Positions 8,812-17,832 are shown, numbered from the stretch's first letter. The stretch: 64,000 bases of DNA from CAMPKL01 sp963805925 (GCA_963805925.1 CAWDWB010000001.1:111544-175543), one strand, 5' to 3'. Notes: generated from the letters alone by a model not told the origin. Program-made: numbers and translations.

Positions 8812-9138
8812 ATGAGCTACGAACACGCTAAGCACGATCCGATCGCGGAAGCGGAGATCGTCGTTTCACGCGCCGAGGAAGAGGACGACGCCCGCGATCC
8901 GCGGCTTATGGAGTTGTACCTCGACACGGACGAAATGTATCGCTGGTACGAGGAAGACGCGGCAAGCGAAGTCGCCTCGGACTCACTCGTGGGGGCTTTG
9001 GAAGAAGCTGCCGGGGCCTGGGACGGCTTTCAGCTAGTCGAACTGCGGGGACGCAGCGTCGAACCCGACGAGGAAGTCGAAGAAACCTACGCGGCGGACG
9101 AGATCGCCGAGATGGACGACGACTTCGGCGACGACTAG
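8812..9138 (+). CDS. Very acidic small protein, unknown function
   Basis: This 108-residue protein is dominated by Glu and Asp, with runs such as RAEEEDDARDP and a tail DEIAEMDDDFGDD. It has few Lys and no Cys. No signal peptide, membrane helix or recognised domain is seen. It starts at ATG 8812, 24 bp after the FAH gene and on the same strand, so it could be the third gene of that transcript. Its stop overlaps the end of the convergent permease gene by 4 bp. Open-frame length, start context and spacing support a real gene. Function unknown. Confidence 0.6.
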   Translation: MSYEHAKHDPIAEAEIVVSRAEEEDDARDPRLMELYLDTDEMYRWYEEDAASEVASDSLVGALEEAAGAWDGFQLVELRGRSVEPDEEVEETYAADEIAEMDDDFGDD

Positions 9139-10457
9139 CCCGCACTTAGGTAGGCGAAGCGCAACACAAATAGCACGGCGAGGGCGTGGACCAACCACCC
9201 GGCCTCGCGGCCTTCCCCTTTCAGAATCTTCAGCGCGTCGTAGGCGATCACTCCTATCGCTAGCCCATTGGCGATCGAATAGGTCAGCGGGATGGCCAGC
9301 AGCGTTAGAAAGCTGGCGACGCCGACGCTGACGTCGTCCCAGTCAATCTCGCGGACCGTGGTCATCATCAGCGCTCCGACGAAGATCAGCGCCGGCGCGG
9401 TCGCCGCACTGGGGATAGCGCCGACTAGCGGGGCCAGCGGCAGGGCCGCCAGGAAGAGCAGTCCCGTCGTGACGGCAGCTAGCCCCGAGCGAGCTCCGGC
9501 GGCGATCCCCGCCGCGCTCTCGATGTAGCTGGTGACGGTTGAAGTGCCGCATACGGCGCCGGTCATGGTGGCGACCGCGTCGACGCTCAGCATTCGATCC
9601 AGGCGGGGAATCCGGCCCTGTTCATCCTGGAGGCCGGCCTTCTTGGCTACAGCCACCACAGTGCCGAGCGTGTCGAAGAAGTCGACGAAGAGGAAGACGA
9701 AGATGATGTCCAGCAGGCCGAGGTGCAAGGCGCCGGGGATATCGAGCCGAAAGGCGGCAGCCGTCATCCCGTTCCACGACAAAGAGAGGGGAGTCCAGGC
9801 GGAAAGGCCCGTGGCTGCCGCCACAGCGGACACAACGAGAACGCCGATCAGAACCGCGCCGGGGATTCGGCGCGAATCGAGAGAGGCGATCAGCAGCAAT
9901 CCTCCGATGGCAAGCAGGGCGTTGGGCGACGACATATCGCCCAGGCTGACCAAGGTCGCCTCGCTGGGAACAATGATGCCCACGTTGCGCAAGCCGATCA
10001 ACGCCAAGAACAAACCGATGCCCGCCGCGACTGCGGGGAAAAGCGCCTGGGGCATGGCCTCCAGGACTTTTCGGCGAAACCCAACGACCGTCAGGACCAG
10101 AAAGATGGCGCCGGAAAGAAAGACGGCGCCCAGAGCGGTTTGCCAATCGACGCCCATACTGCCGACGACGCTATAAGTCAGATAGGCATTGATGCCCATG
10201 CCGGGCGCAAGCGCAATCGGATGACGGGCCCACAAGCCCATGAACAGACTGCCGGCAGCGGCGGAGATGCAGGTGGCGGCCATCGCCGCCTGAAAGGGAA
10301 TGCCCGCGTCAGCAAGGATCGAAGGGTTGACGAAGACGATGTAGGCCATCGTCGCGAAGGTCGTCATGCCTCCGAGAATCTCGCGCCCGAAAGTAGAGCC
10401 GAGCTTAGTGAAACCGAAGTAGTCGTCGAGAGACTCGCGGATACCGCCGGCCGTCAT
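9135..10457 (-). CDS. NCS2 (AzgA-like) purine permease
   Basis: This 440-residue integral membrane protein contains about a dozen hydrophobic segments. AzgA/GhxP-subgroup motifs are seen: GGMTTFATMAYIVFVNPSIL near the start, LAPGMGINAYLTYSVV, LFVDFFDTLGTVVAVA, and GTSTVTSYIESAAGIAAGAR. This branch of the nucleobase/cation symporter-2 family imports adenine, guanine or hypoxanthine with protons across the inner membrane. It is the last gene of a minus-strand operon, its ATG overlapping the stop of the preceding lipoprotein gene by 4 bp. The precise base transported is not determinable here. Confidence 0.92.
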   Translation of the reverse strand: MTAGGIRESLDDYFGFTKLGSTFGREILGGMTTFATMAYIVFVNPSILADAGIPFQAAMAATCISAAAGSLFMGLWARHPIALAPGMGINAYLTYSVVGSMGVDWQTALGAVFLSGAIFLVLTVVGFRRKVLEAMPQALFPAVAAGIGLFLALIGLRNVGIIVPSEATLVSLGDMSSPNALLAIGGLLLIASLDSRRIPGAVLIGVLVVSAVAAATGLSAWTPLSLSWNGMTAAAFRLDIPGALHLGLLDIIFVFLFVDFFDTLGTVVAVAKKAGLQDEQGRIPRLDRMLSVDAVATMTGAVCGTSTVTSYIESAAGIAAGARSGLAAVTTGLLFLAALPLAPLVGAIPSAATAPALIFVGALMMTTVREIDWDDVSVGVASFLTLLAIPLTYSIANGLAIGVIAYDALKILKGEGREAGWLVHALAVLFVLRFAYLSAG

Positions 10458-10924
10458 TGCATCTGGCCGGCAAACACCCGCCCTAATTCATGGGCCTCGT
10501 CCTCAGACAATCCTACGATCCCGGCCACGGCCCGCTGCTTAGGGAAGATGAACCAGGGTTCTCCGTCTAGGGTTCCGGAATAGCCGCCGAAGTCGGCGAT
10601 GAAGGCCGGGTCCGTCAAGTGCGTCTTGATGTCGTAGGCCAGCATGGTGGCCTTCTCTTCGTTCTGCGCCGCGATTAAGAACAGCGTGTAAGTCTTGCCG
10701 TCGCGGCTGTACTCCGCGACATTGCCGGGAGGAAGGAAGTCCTTGCCGAGAATGTGATCTTTGGCGATCGAGGTCGAGACCAGCCCTTCTTTCGGAAAGC
10801 GGTAGCTTTCATCGTGTGGGGGCGGAGGCGGCGCCGGTTCCGGCGCCTTGGCGGCCTCGGGAGTTGGAGCCGGCCCGCAGGCGAATAGGAGGGAGAGGAG
10901 GAGCGCCGCGCCTAGATGCTTCAT
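10454..10924 (-). CDS. Small lipoprotein, unknown function
   Basis: This 156-residue protein has a lipoprotein signal (MKHLGAALLLSLLFACGPAP, lipobox LFAC). A Pro/Ala-rich linker (residues 18-38) follows, and then a compact domain of about 110 residues containing YTLFLIAAQNEEKATMLAY and GEPWFIFPKQRAVAGIVGL. No family was recognised. It lies between a LamG-type lipoprotein (10 bp upstream) and the purine permease (4-bp overlap), so all three are likely cotranscribed. It is expected to be anchored in the inner or outer membrane facing the periplasm. Confidence 0.75.
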   Translation of the reverse strand: MKHLGAALLLSLLFACGPAPTPEAAKAPEPAPPPPPHDESYRFPKEGLVSTSIAKDHILGKDFLPPGNVAEYSRDGKTYTLFLIAAQNEEKATMLAYDIKTHLTDPAFIADFGGYSGTLDGEPWFIFPKQRAVAGIVGLSEDEAHELGRVFAGQMQ

Positions 10925-10933
10925 GTGTTTTTC

Positions 10934-11695
10934 TCAGCGCATCAACGAAGCAGGCAGGTTCGGCGTGTCGTGCAAGAGCCGCACTTCAGCAGGCGTGACC
11001 GCCCGGTCGAAAGTCGCCAACTCGTCAATGAGTCCGACATAGTTTACGCCCAATCGCATCATCGATCGAGCCGAGTCCCAGGAATGATCGGGATCCGTCA
11101 GATCGAAACTCGTCGATTCCTCGCCGTTGACGTAGACAGTGACCTTGCCGCCGGACCGAGGGTTAGAGATCGAAATCACGACGTGGACCCAGTCGCCTTC
11201 TGGCGGAACCGCGGCCCCTTCCCCTTGGATTGCGCGGACTGCGAGTTGTATCGGGTCCGAGGAGAAATCGATAGCGGCGGCAGGCGCGAACGGATCGACG
11301 CCCGTCACGGCCAGCGGCGCGCCGGAGAACTCTCCTGGATTCAACCAGACGGACACGGCGCCTCCGTCAGCCCACGGCGTATTGGCTTCCCCGGTATAGA
11401 AAAGCGCCTGGGTCAGCCCTCCGGTGAAGCCCAAGGCGTGGCCGGAGATGCCTGAATCGTATGCAAGTTTTACGTCCTGGCCCCAGTACCAGGGGCCGCG
11501 CTCGTCCAACGCGTCGTAAGAAGGCGCGGAGTAGATGCGCCGGTCGTCGCGGGCGTAAGCGGCGTCCATACCGTCCTCGTAGGAGGCATAAAACGACATG
11601 GAGGCAGCTAGATTGTCGATCGCCTTTTGTGGGTCCTCGGGCCGGCTGCAGCCCAAGAACAGCAAGGCCAGGACGAGAACGGGGGCGCGGTTCAT
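10934..11695 (-). CDS. LamG/concanavalin A-like domain lipoprotein
   Basis: This 253-residue protein has a lipoprotein signal (MNRAPVLVLALLFLGCSRPE, lipobox FLGC). The remainder reads as a LamG-like jelly roll: SGHALGFTGGLTQALFY, the strand VSVWLNPGEF, WVHVVISISN, VTVYVNGEES, and a terminal YVGLIDELATFDRAVTPAEV, which is the typical last strand of LamG_3 domains. Such domains bind carbohydrate or protein ligands at the cell surface. It is the first gene of the operon that ends with the purine permease. What links a jelly-roll lipoprotein to purine uptake is not evident. Confidence 0.82.
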   Translation of the reverse strand: MNRAPVLVLALLFLGCSRPEDPQKAIDNLAASMSFYASYEDGMDAAYARDDRRIYSAPSYDALDERGPWYWGQDVKLAYDSGISGHALGFTGGLTQALFYTGEANTPWADGGAVSVWLNPGEFSGAPLAVTGVDPFAPAAAIDFSSDPIQLAVRAIQGEGAAVPPEGDWVHVVISISNPRSGGKVTVYVNGEESTSFDLTDPDHSWDSARSMMRLGVNYVGLIDELATFDRAVTPAEVRLLHDTPNLPASLMR

Positions 11696-11910
11696 TGCAC
11701 ACAGTTTACTTGGGACAGTGACGGATTCGGGAAGTAGTGTTATTGTTAAGAGGACGAATCAAAGAGCCGCCACCCCGCTGCGGCCACGGCGCACAACAGG
11801 ATCTTCATCCGATCGCGCCGGTTATATTCCACTCTTACCTGTCGCTGTTGTATAGGTCTGAACGAGTTGGACCCCGCTTGTACGCGGCAGGTCCAGAGCG
11901 ACGATTTTGT
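11696..11910 (+). promoter_or_regulatory. Intergenic leader upstream of the RNA helicase
   Basis: This 215-bp gap lies between the divergent LamG lipoprotein and the helicase gene. It contains AT-richer patches (GTTATTGTTAAGAGG near 11738; GGTTATATTCCACTC near 11820) that could serve as promoter elements, and a long untranslated leader would fit a cold-inducible helicase. An in-frame extension of the helicase to 11737 exists but encodes no recognisable sequence. No terminator or clear hairpin seen. Confidence 0.3.
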
Positions 11911-13287
11911 ATGTCAGAAAATTTTGAAGGGGCAACTCCCGGTTTTGAGCGTTTTGACCTCGACCCAGTTGTCCAGCGCGGCGTTACCGCCGCAGGGTTC
12001 AAGGAACCCCGTCCGATTCAAGCGAAAACGATTCCTGCCGGTTTGGCAGGTGAAGACGTTCTCGGATTAGCAGAAACAGGAACCGGCAAAACTGCCGCAT
12101 TCACTGTTCCTATTCTCAACCTGCTCGTGAAAAACCGCCGCCCTGGGCCGCGGGCTCTGATCATCGCGCCGACTCGTGAGTTGGCGATGCAGATCGATGC
12201 AGATATCAAGAAGCTCGGCCAGTTCGCCAAGGTAAAAACGGTAACGATCTTCGGCGGCGTATCGTCCAGCGGACAGATTAACGCCCTGCGGAAAAACCCC
12301 GACATCCTGGTAGTTTGCCCTGGTCGACTATTGGATCTTTATGAACAGCGTGCGGTCGATTTAGGTCGCATCGAAGTTCTGGTGCTCGATGAAGCGGATC
12401 ACATGTTCGACATGGGATTCTTGCCTAGCATCCAACGCATCGTGGGCTTGTTGCCCAAGAAACGTCAGAACTTGTTGTTCTCGGCGACGATGCCTCCGGC
12501 AATTCGCAGCTTGGCCGACAAGATCCTGCAAAAGCCGGTTGTGGTCGAGTTGAACCGATCGGCGCCTGCTTCGACGATTGAGCACGCGCTGTACATGATC
12601 CCGGCTGCACAAAAATTATTACTGCTGCGGCACGTCATCGCAGACGAGGACTTCGACACGGCGATCGTTTTCTCCAGAACCAAGCACGGCGCCAAGCGGC
12701 TCGCGGATCAACTGACCCGCCACGGCCACAATGCGATCGCCCTACAGGGCAACATGTCGCAGGCGCAGCGCGACCGGGCCATGAACGGCTTCCGGCGTGG
12801 TGAGTTCAAGATCCTCGTTGCCACGGACGTGGCGGCGCGGGGCATCGACGTTGCGGGAATCTCGCACGTGATCAATTTCGACGTGCCGACCACGCCGGAG
12901 AACTACACGCACCGTATCGGACGCACGGGCCGCGCGGAACTGACCGGCAAAGCCTACACGTTCGTAGCCGGTACCGAGTTATCGGCCGTGCATGCGATCG
13001 AGAGGCTGATCAAGCAGAAGATCGAGCGCCGCAAGATTCCGGTGTTGAACGAAGCAACCTTGCCTGCGCCTCCCCCTATGGAAAGGCGAGCGGCTGCGCC
13101 CCCGGCGGCTGAAAAGAGAGCCGAAGGCGGCGGACAGGAACAGGGCCGCGTGTTCCGCAAGCGCTCGCGGAACCGGCGCCCCAGTGGCGGTTCGGGCGGA
13201 CCGTCGAGCGGCGGTCAACATCGGCCGGAGTCGGGATCTCGACCCGCTGGCGCAGGCCGCAGACGGCCTGCGAAGAAGGCCACCTAA
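11911..13287 (+). CDS. rhlE: DEAD-box ATP-dependent RNA helicase, RhlE-like
   Basis: This 458-residue protein starts at ATG 11911 (MSENFEGATPGFERFDL). The core motifs are in order: Q-motif region RPIQAKTIP, motif I AETGTGKT (54-61), PTRELA, motif II DEAD (160-163), SAT (III), and the helicase C motifs ARGID and HRIGRTGR. The C-terminal tail is Arg/Gly/Pro/Ser-rich and low complexity (RKRSRNRRPSGGSGG), as in RhlE/CshA proteins, and would give non-specific RNA binding. It probably acts in ribosome assembly or cold-stress mRNA turnover in the cytoplasm. An earlier in-frame start at 11737 exists but adds no conserved sequence. A strong terminator follows 8 bp after the stop. Confidence 0.93.
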   Translation: MSENFEGATPGFERFDLDPVVQRGVTAAGFKEPRPIQAKTIPAGLAGEDVLGLAETGTGKTAAFTVPILNLLVKNRRPGPRALIIAPTRELAMQIDADIKKLGQFAKVKTVTIFGGVSSSGQINALRKNPDILVVCPGRLLDLYEQRAVDLGRIEVLVLDEADHMFDMGFLPSIQRIVGLLPKKRQNLLFSATMPPAIRSLADKILQKPVVVELNRSAPASTIEHALYMIPAAQKLLLLRHVIADEDFDTAIVFSRTKHGAKRLADQLTRHGHNAIALQGNMSQAQRDRAMNGFRRGEFKILVATDVAARGIDVAGISHVINFDVPTTPENYTHRIGRTGRAELTGKAYTFVAGTELSAVHAIERLIKQKIERRKIPVLNEATLPAPPPMERRAAAPPAAEKRAEGGGQEQGRVFRKRSRNRRPSGGSGGPSSGGQHRPESGSRPAGAGRRRPAKKAT

Positions 13288-13294
13288 GAAACGA

Positions 13295-13323
13295 AGCCCC
13301 GCCGGCAACGGCGGGGCTTTTTT
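13295..13323 (+). terminator. Rho-independent terminator of rhlE
   Basis: A perfect 10-bp GC stem (AGCCCCGCCG / CGGCGGGGCT) with a GCAA tetraloop is followed by six T. It sits between convergent rhlE and the sulfatase-like gene and may also serve the minus strand weakly. Confidence 0.93.
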
Positions 13324-13325
13324 GC

Positions 13326-15749
13326 TTACTGGATGTAGCCGAGGCTGCGCAAACGGTCGGCTTCGTCCGGCGTCATCGCCTCGGGCGATGCGTCAGTGGG
13401 CAACTGGTTCTGCTGAACCATGTTGTGCCAAGTCTGCAACTCGGTCTTGAGCTTCTCCAACATGTCGGGATTCGCGGCGGCGACATCGTGGAGATCCTTC
13501 GGATCGGCGGTGTGGTCGTAGAGCTCGAACTCCGGCTTCTCTCCGCGCCCCTTGACGTTGTGCACGATCTTCCAGCCGTTGGCGATAAGTCCGTAGGATT
13601 CGAAGTCCTTGGGGTTTTCTCCGTCCGGGTGGGAATTCTTTTCGGTGACGGCAGGCTCCGGCACCCACCCTTTTTGGGCGGCTGCTGCGATCACGTCGCC
13701 GCCTTCTTGCGTCGCCGCCATCAGCGGGACCAAGCTTTGACCTTGGGCGTACTCGGGCTTTTCCAGGCCGCTGAGATCGAGGAGAGTCGGCATTAAGTCG
13801 ATGTTGCGTACGGTTTCCTTGACTTGGATTCCAGCTGGGACGACGCCCGGCCGATAGAGAACGAGCGGCACTTGGTTGAGTTCGGCATAGACGGTGTGGC
13901 CATGCCACATGCCGCCGTGCTCCATGAATTCGTCGCCGTGATCGCCGACAAAGGCAAACAGAATATCGTCCTGTAGCCCGAGTTCTTGAAGACGTTGCAT
14001 GAAGCGGCCGAGTTCGGCGTCCATGCCGCGGATCGAGCCGTCATACCAACCCTGCTCATATTCGAGCCAGTCCTTCGGATCGATGCCCGCCCGCTTGAAG
14101 TCATCCCGATAGGGCAAGCTGCCGCCTCTGCGAAAGTCGCTGACGGCAGCTTTGAGGGCCTTGGCGCGGTCCGCCTCGTGCTCTTCTTTCCCGGCGGCAT
14201 CGGACCACATGGTGTTGTACGCCGGACGGGGCTCGTACCGCGCATGCGGATCGAACACGTGCAGATACATGAAGAACGGCGTGTCGTGATGACGCTCGAT
14301 CCAGTCGGTTGCCCGGTCGACGTATTCGCGGGCCGTTTTCGACCCGTAGTCGGGATCGCGATCGATGGAAGCCGCTTCGTGCAACTCTTCGTAGCCTTGA
14401 TGCAAGTTCGACAATTTTCCCGTGAAGGCGACAGAAGAGAACGACACGGTGGCGTAGCCTGCCGCACGATAAACTTCGGCAATTGTAGTGGCGGAGGCGG
14501 ATAGGCGATCTTGCTGACCCATGACGCGAGTGGACGAGGGGTAGAGCGAAGTCAACAGCGAAGGCGCCGAGGCTTTGGTCCAAACAGCCTGCGAGACGTT
14601 GTCGAGGAACATGGTCCCCTGCGAGGCGATGCGGGCAAGGTTCGGAGAGGTTTCGCGCCCGTAGCCGTAGGCGCTCAAATGATCGCGGCGCAACGTGTCG
14701 CACATGAGCAAGATGACGCTCTTGGGCGGGCGGACGCCTCCGAGCGCCTCGCCGGGCGTGTTGACGACCTGGGCGGAGGCGTTGCGAACCCGCACGACGG
14801 GGCTGCCCCAGAAGCCGGTGCGGAACTCCTGATCGGTATCGAGGTAGAACTCAAGCTTGCGATGTCCCGTTCGGCCAGTTAGGTCGATGGAGGCGTCCTC
14901 CCAACGATGGGGGGTCGTAACGGTGCGGTCGAGAATGGTTTCGCGATTCTCGCCGACGATCTCATCGATGTGGAAGGTGACCGGCTGATTGTCGACGTCC
15001 CCGACCTGGAGATCGAGCCAGGAATTCTGCGGTACGTCCAGTTCCACCGCGAAGCGCTCGGGCGAACGCATAGAAATGGACTCGCGGTAAATGTTGCCCA
15101 GGCCCTGCCAGCCGACGCTCGTAGGCGCTTCGGCGCTGTGGTCTCCCTGGGAAATCAGGCGCACTGATTCAATCTCAAAGGTTTCTCCGGAGGCGTCGGT
15201 TGGGCGGATGGCCAGTGCCTTGACCGAGCCGAGAGAGGAGACGCCGGAGGCGGTCATGGTCAGCGTTTGAAACTCTTCGCCCGGCTTGAGAGTGGCCTGA
15301 AAGGCCGGGGTCCCTTCGCGCATCGTCTTTACTGCGGCTTCGTCCACCGTCACCGCTGCGTTGTTCCTAGTGAAGGCGATCGCTCTGGCGCCGCCGCTCG
15401 CGCGCAGCCGCACTTCGATCGAATAGAGCGTATCTTCGGCGTCGAGGTCCGCAGGCGTCGGGGCGAAGATGACGGCGACATCGGAGGTCGTCCGGCCCGT
15501 CAACTTGCCGTCGACGAGCTTTAGGTCGGCTACGCCGTAGGCGGCGGTCCAACCCTGCTGGCCTTGGTCTGCGGCGAAATCCCAGTGCGCGGACGACGGA
15601 GGCGCTGCAGCGGACGGTGCGCCTTGAACCATATCGGTGGAGAACAGGTCCACCAGACGCACCGAGGCGACATCAGAGGAGCCTCCGCCGCAGGCCGCTA
15701 AAACGGCGCTGCAGACACTCACAAGAATCGAACGGCGATCTATCGACAT
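13326..15749 (-). CDS. Sulfatase/alkaline-phosphatase-superfamily lipoprotein with N-terminal accessory domain
   Basis: This 807-residue protein has a lipoprotein signal (SILVSVCSAVLAACGGG). Residues ~50-310 form a beta-rich accessory region, possibly carbohydrate-binding. From about residue 335 there is a sulfatase domain: VILLMCDTLRRDHLSAYGYG supplies the first metal Asp, and AFVGDHGDEFMEHGGMWHGH is the second metal site. At the usual formylglycine signature (C/S-x-P-S-R) the sequence is SAPSL inside KASAPSLLTSLYPS. The nucleophile position is therefore Ser and the Arg is replaced by Leu. Family knowledge leaves two readings: a Ser-type sulfatase matured by an anaerobic maturase, or a phosphodiesterase/phosphatase-like enzyme. 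No maturase lies in the window. Single gene. Confidence 0.85.
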   Translation of the reverse strand: MSIDRRSILVSVCSAVLAACGGGSSDVASVRLVDLFSTDMVQGAPSAAAPPSSAHWDFAADQGQQGWTAAYGVADLKLVDGKLTGRTTSDVAVIFAPTPADLDAEDTLYSIEVRLRASGGARAIAFTRNNAAVTVDEAAVKTMREGTPAFQATLKPGEEFQTLTMTASGVSSLGSVKALAIRPTDASGETFEIESVRLISQGDHSAEAPTSVGWQGLGNIYRESISMRSPERFAVELDVPQNSWLDLQVGDVDNQPVTFHIDEIVGENRETILDRTVTTPHRWEDASIDLTGRTGHRKLEFYLDTDQEFRTGFWGSPVVRVRNASAQVVNTPGEALGGVRPPKSVILLMCDTLRRDHLSAYGYGRETSPNLARIASQGTMFLDNVSQAVWTKASAPSLLTSLYPSSTRVMGQQDRLSASATTIAEVYRAAGYATVSFSSVAFTGKLSNLHQGYEELHEAASIDRDPDYGSKTAREYVDRATDWIERHHDTPFFMYLHVFDPHARYEPRPAYNTMWSDAAGKEEHEADRAKALKAAVSDFRRGGSLPYRDDFKRAGIDPKDWLEYEQGWYDGSIRGMDAELGRFMQRLQELGLQDDILFAFVGDHGDEFMEHGGMWHGHTVYAELNQVPLVLYRPGVVPAGIQVKETVRNIDLMPTLLDLSGLEKPEYAQGQSLVPLMAATQEGGDVIAAAAQKGWVPEPAVTEKNSHPDGENPKDFESYGLIANGWKIVHNVKGRGEKPEFELYDHTADPKDLHDVAAANPDMLEKLKTELQTWHNMVQQNQLPTDASPEAMTPDEADRLRSLGYIQ

Positions 15750-15885
15750 GGCCTAGCTCCCTGCAATTCAACGATTTCGAATCTGACAGAGAGTATCGGT
15801 TTCGCCTGCCCGGCGCAAGGAGGCGGACGCCGCTAGACGGGATTCAGGTGATATGATGAACGCCGCTGATTGGAAGGAGCCGACG

Positions 15886-16314
15886 ATGAAGAATATTGGG
15901 ATGCTGGTTCTTGCTGTTGCGATTTCTGCGCTGCCGTTGTGCGCCGGCACTGAAGAAGATGTGCTGAAAGTCGAGAATGACTGGGCCGCATCCGTTGTCG
16001 CCGGCCATTTTGACCACGTCGCCAGCCTGTTGGATGACTCGCTGATTTACGCTCATTCCACAGGGAGCATTGAGAGCAAGGATGTGTACTTGGGCAAGCT
16101 CCGCTCCGGAGCTCAGAAGTATACGGCCATCACCCACGAAAAGACGACGGTCCGCCTGCACGGCGATGCCGCAGTGGTCCACTCCATCGGCAGAATGACA
16201 GGCACGAACGCAGCGGGGCCGTTCGACAACCACCTGATGATCATGCACACCTGGATCAAGTCGGGCGGCAAGTGGCTCCTGGCGGCTCATCAGACGACGG
16301 AACTCGTCGAATAG
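15886..16314 (+). CDS. Secreted DUF4440 / SnoaL-like (NTF2-fold) protein
   Basis: The start at 15886 is chosen because AAGGAG lies 7 bp upstream and the product opens with a signal peptide (MKNIGMLVLAVAISALPLCA). An upstream in-frame ATG at 15853 lacks this. The mature ~120 residues follow the DUF4440 pattern: EEDVLKVENDWAASVVAGHF, LLDDSLIYAHSTG, VRLHGDAAVVHSIGRMTG, and MIMHTWIKSGGKWLLAAHQT. NTF2-fold proteins of this type bind small ligands or act as ketosteroid-isomerase-like enzymes, and most periplasmic members are uncharacterised. It is monocistronic, with isocitrate dehydrogenase following 33 bp later. Confidence 0.85.
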   Translation: MKNIGMLVLAVAISALPLCAGTEEDVLKVENDWAASVVAGHFDHVASLLDDSLIYAHSTGSIESKDVYLGKLRSGAQKYTAITHEKTTVRLHGDAAVVHSIGRMTGTNAAGPFDNHLMIMHTWIKSGGKWLLAAHQTTELVE

Positions 16315-16347
16315 CGGAGCCGCGAATTGCTAGGCTGAAGCTCTCGT

Positions 16348-17799
16348 ATGAGCTTCAACAAGACCCCCATCACAGTCGCCTACGGCGACGGCATTGGTCC
16401 CGAAATCATGACTGCCGTTCGCGAGGTGCTGGACGCGGCAGGCTCCCAGATTGACTACGAGGAAATCGAAGTCGGCGAGCGCGTTTACGACCGGGGATTC
16501 TCGTCGGGAATCGAGCCGGCCAGCTGGGAATCCCTACGGCGGACGGGCGTGCTGCTGAAGGCTCCGATCACCACGCCCCAGGGGAAAGGAGTCAAGAGCC
16601 TCAACGTCACCATCCGCAAGACGCTGGGGCTTTTCGCCAACATACGGCCGACCCGCACCTACACGCCCTACATTCGCTCCAAGCACGAAAACGTGGACCT
16701 AGTCATCGTCCGCGAGAACGAAGAAGATCTCTACACCGGGATCGAGTATCGGCAGTCCTACGACGGCGTCCAGGGGCTGAAGCTCATGTCCCGACCGGGT
16801 TGCGAGCGCATTGTCCGCTACGCGTTCGAGTACGCCCAGCTACGGTCGCGCGCGAAAGTCACCTGCATGACCAAAGACAACATCATGAAGATGACCGACG
16901 GTCTGTTCCATCAGGTGTTCGAGGAGGTCAGCACGGAGTATCCGGACGTCGAGACCGAGCACATGATCGTCGATATCGGCATGGCGCGGGTAGCGGATAC
17001 GCCTGAGCGCTTCGACGTGATTGTGACTTCCAATCTGTACGGCGACATCATGTCGGACGTGGCCGCTCAGATTTGCGGTTCGGTCGGCGTGGGCGGGTCC
17101 ATCAACATCGGCGTCGACGCCGCCATGTTCGAGGCTATTCACGGTTCGGCGCCGGACATCGCCGGGCAAGGCATCGCCAACCCGTCAGGCCTGTTGCTGG
17201 CGGCGGTGAAGATGCTCAAACACATCGGCCAGGAGGAAACGGCCAGGCGCATCAACAACGCCTGGCTCAAGACGATCGAAGACGGAGTGCATACCGGGGA
17301 TATCTACCGGGAAGGAACCAGTAAGGAAAGAGTCGGCACGGACGGCCTGGCCAAGGCTGTGATCGCCCGCCTGGGTGAATCGCCGAAAAAGCTGGCGTCC
17401 CCCAGCGAGCCTTCCGTCGACATGGCTCGCACCCGGCCTTCGCCGCGGCAGCGCACGACCAAGACTCTAGTGGGCGTGGACGTATTCGTTCACGTTCGTT
17501 GGGATGAAGGAGAGCCGGATAGCCTGGCAAACGATTTACTGGAGGCCTGCCCGTTCGTCTTGAAGCTGGAAATGATTGACAGCCGCGGACTGGTGATCTG
17601 GCCGGACGGCGCTCCCGGGACCGTACAGACGGATTATTGCCGTTGCCGGTTCACGCAGCTGGGCACAACCGCCGTGACCCATCACGACATCGTGCGATTA
17701 CTGGAGAACCTGGCCGAGTGGGGCTGCGACTTTACCGGCGTGGAGCTGCTCTACAACTACGACGGAAGCCGCGGCTATTCGCTGGCTCAAGGCCAATAG
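16348..17799 (+). CDS. icd: Isocitrate dehydrogenase (NADP-dependent, Thermus-type)
   Basis: This 483-residue protein belongs to the isocitrate/isopropylmalate dehydrogenase family. It has the nucleotide-binding entry VAYGDGIGPEIM, the substrate loop LNVTIRKTLGLFANIRPTRTY, the active-site block IVRENEEDLYTGIEYRQ, the conserved Lys in CMTKDNIMKMTDG, the metal site SNLYGDIMSDVAAQICGS, and the late HGSAPDIAGQGIANP. About 130 extra residues at the C-terminus (VGVDVFVHVRWDEGEPDSLA onward) are the domain found in Thermus-type enzymes and common in Acidobacteria. It converts isocitrate to 2-oxoglutarate in the TCA cycle, cytoplasmic. It stands alone. Confidence 0.93.
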   Translation: MSFNKTPITVAYGDGIGPEIMTAVREVLDAAGSQIDYEEIEVGERVYDRGFSSGIEPASWESLRRTGVLLKAPITTPQGKGVKSLNVTIRKTLGLFANIRPTRTYTPYIRSKHENVDLVIVRENEEDLYTGIEYRQSYDGVQGLKLMSRPGCERIVRYAFEYAQLRSRAKVTCMTKDNIMKMTDGLFHQVFEEVSTEYPDVETEHMIVDIGMARVADTPERFDVIVTSNLYGDIMSDVAAQICGSVGVGGSINIGVDAAMFEAIHGSAPDIAGQGIANPSGLLLAAVKMLKHIGQEETARRINNAWLKTIEDGVHTGDIYREGTSKERVGTDGLAKAVIARLGESPKKLASPSEPSVDMARTRPSPRQRTTKTLVGVDVFVHVRWDEGEPDSLANDLLEACPFVLKLEMIDSRGLVIWPDGAPGTVQTDYCRCRFTQLGTTAVTHHDIVRLLENLAEWGCDFTGVELLYNYDGSRGYSLAQGQ

Positions 17800-17832
17800 A
17801 ATCGCCGTCGCCCGGCCGATAAGGGAATCGCC

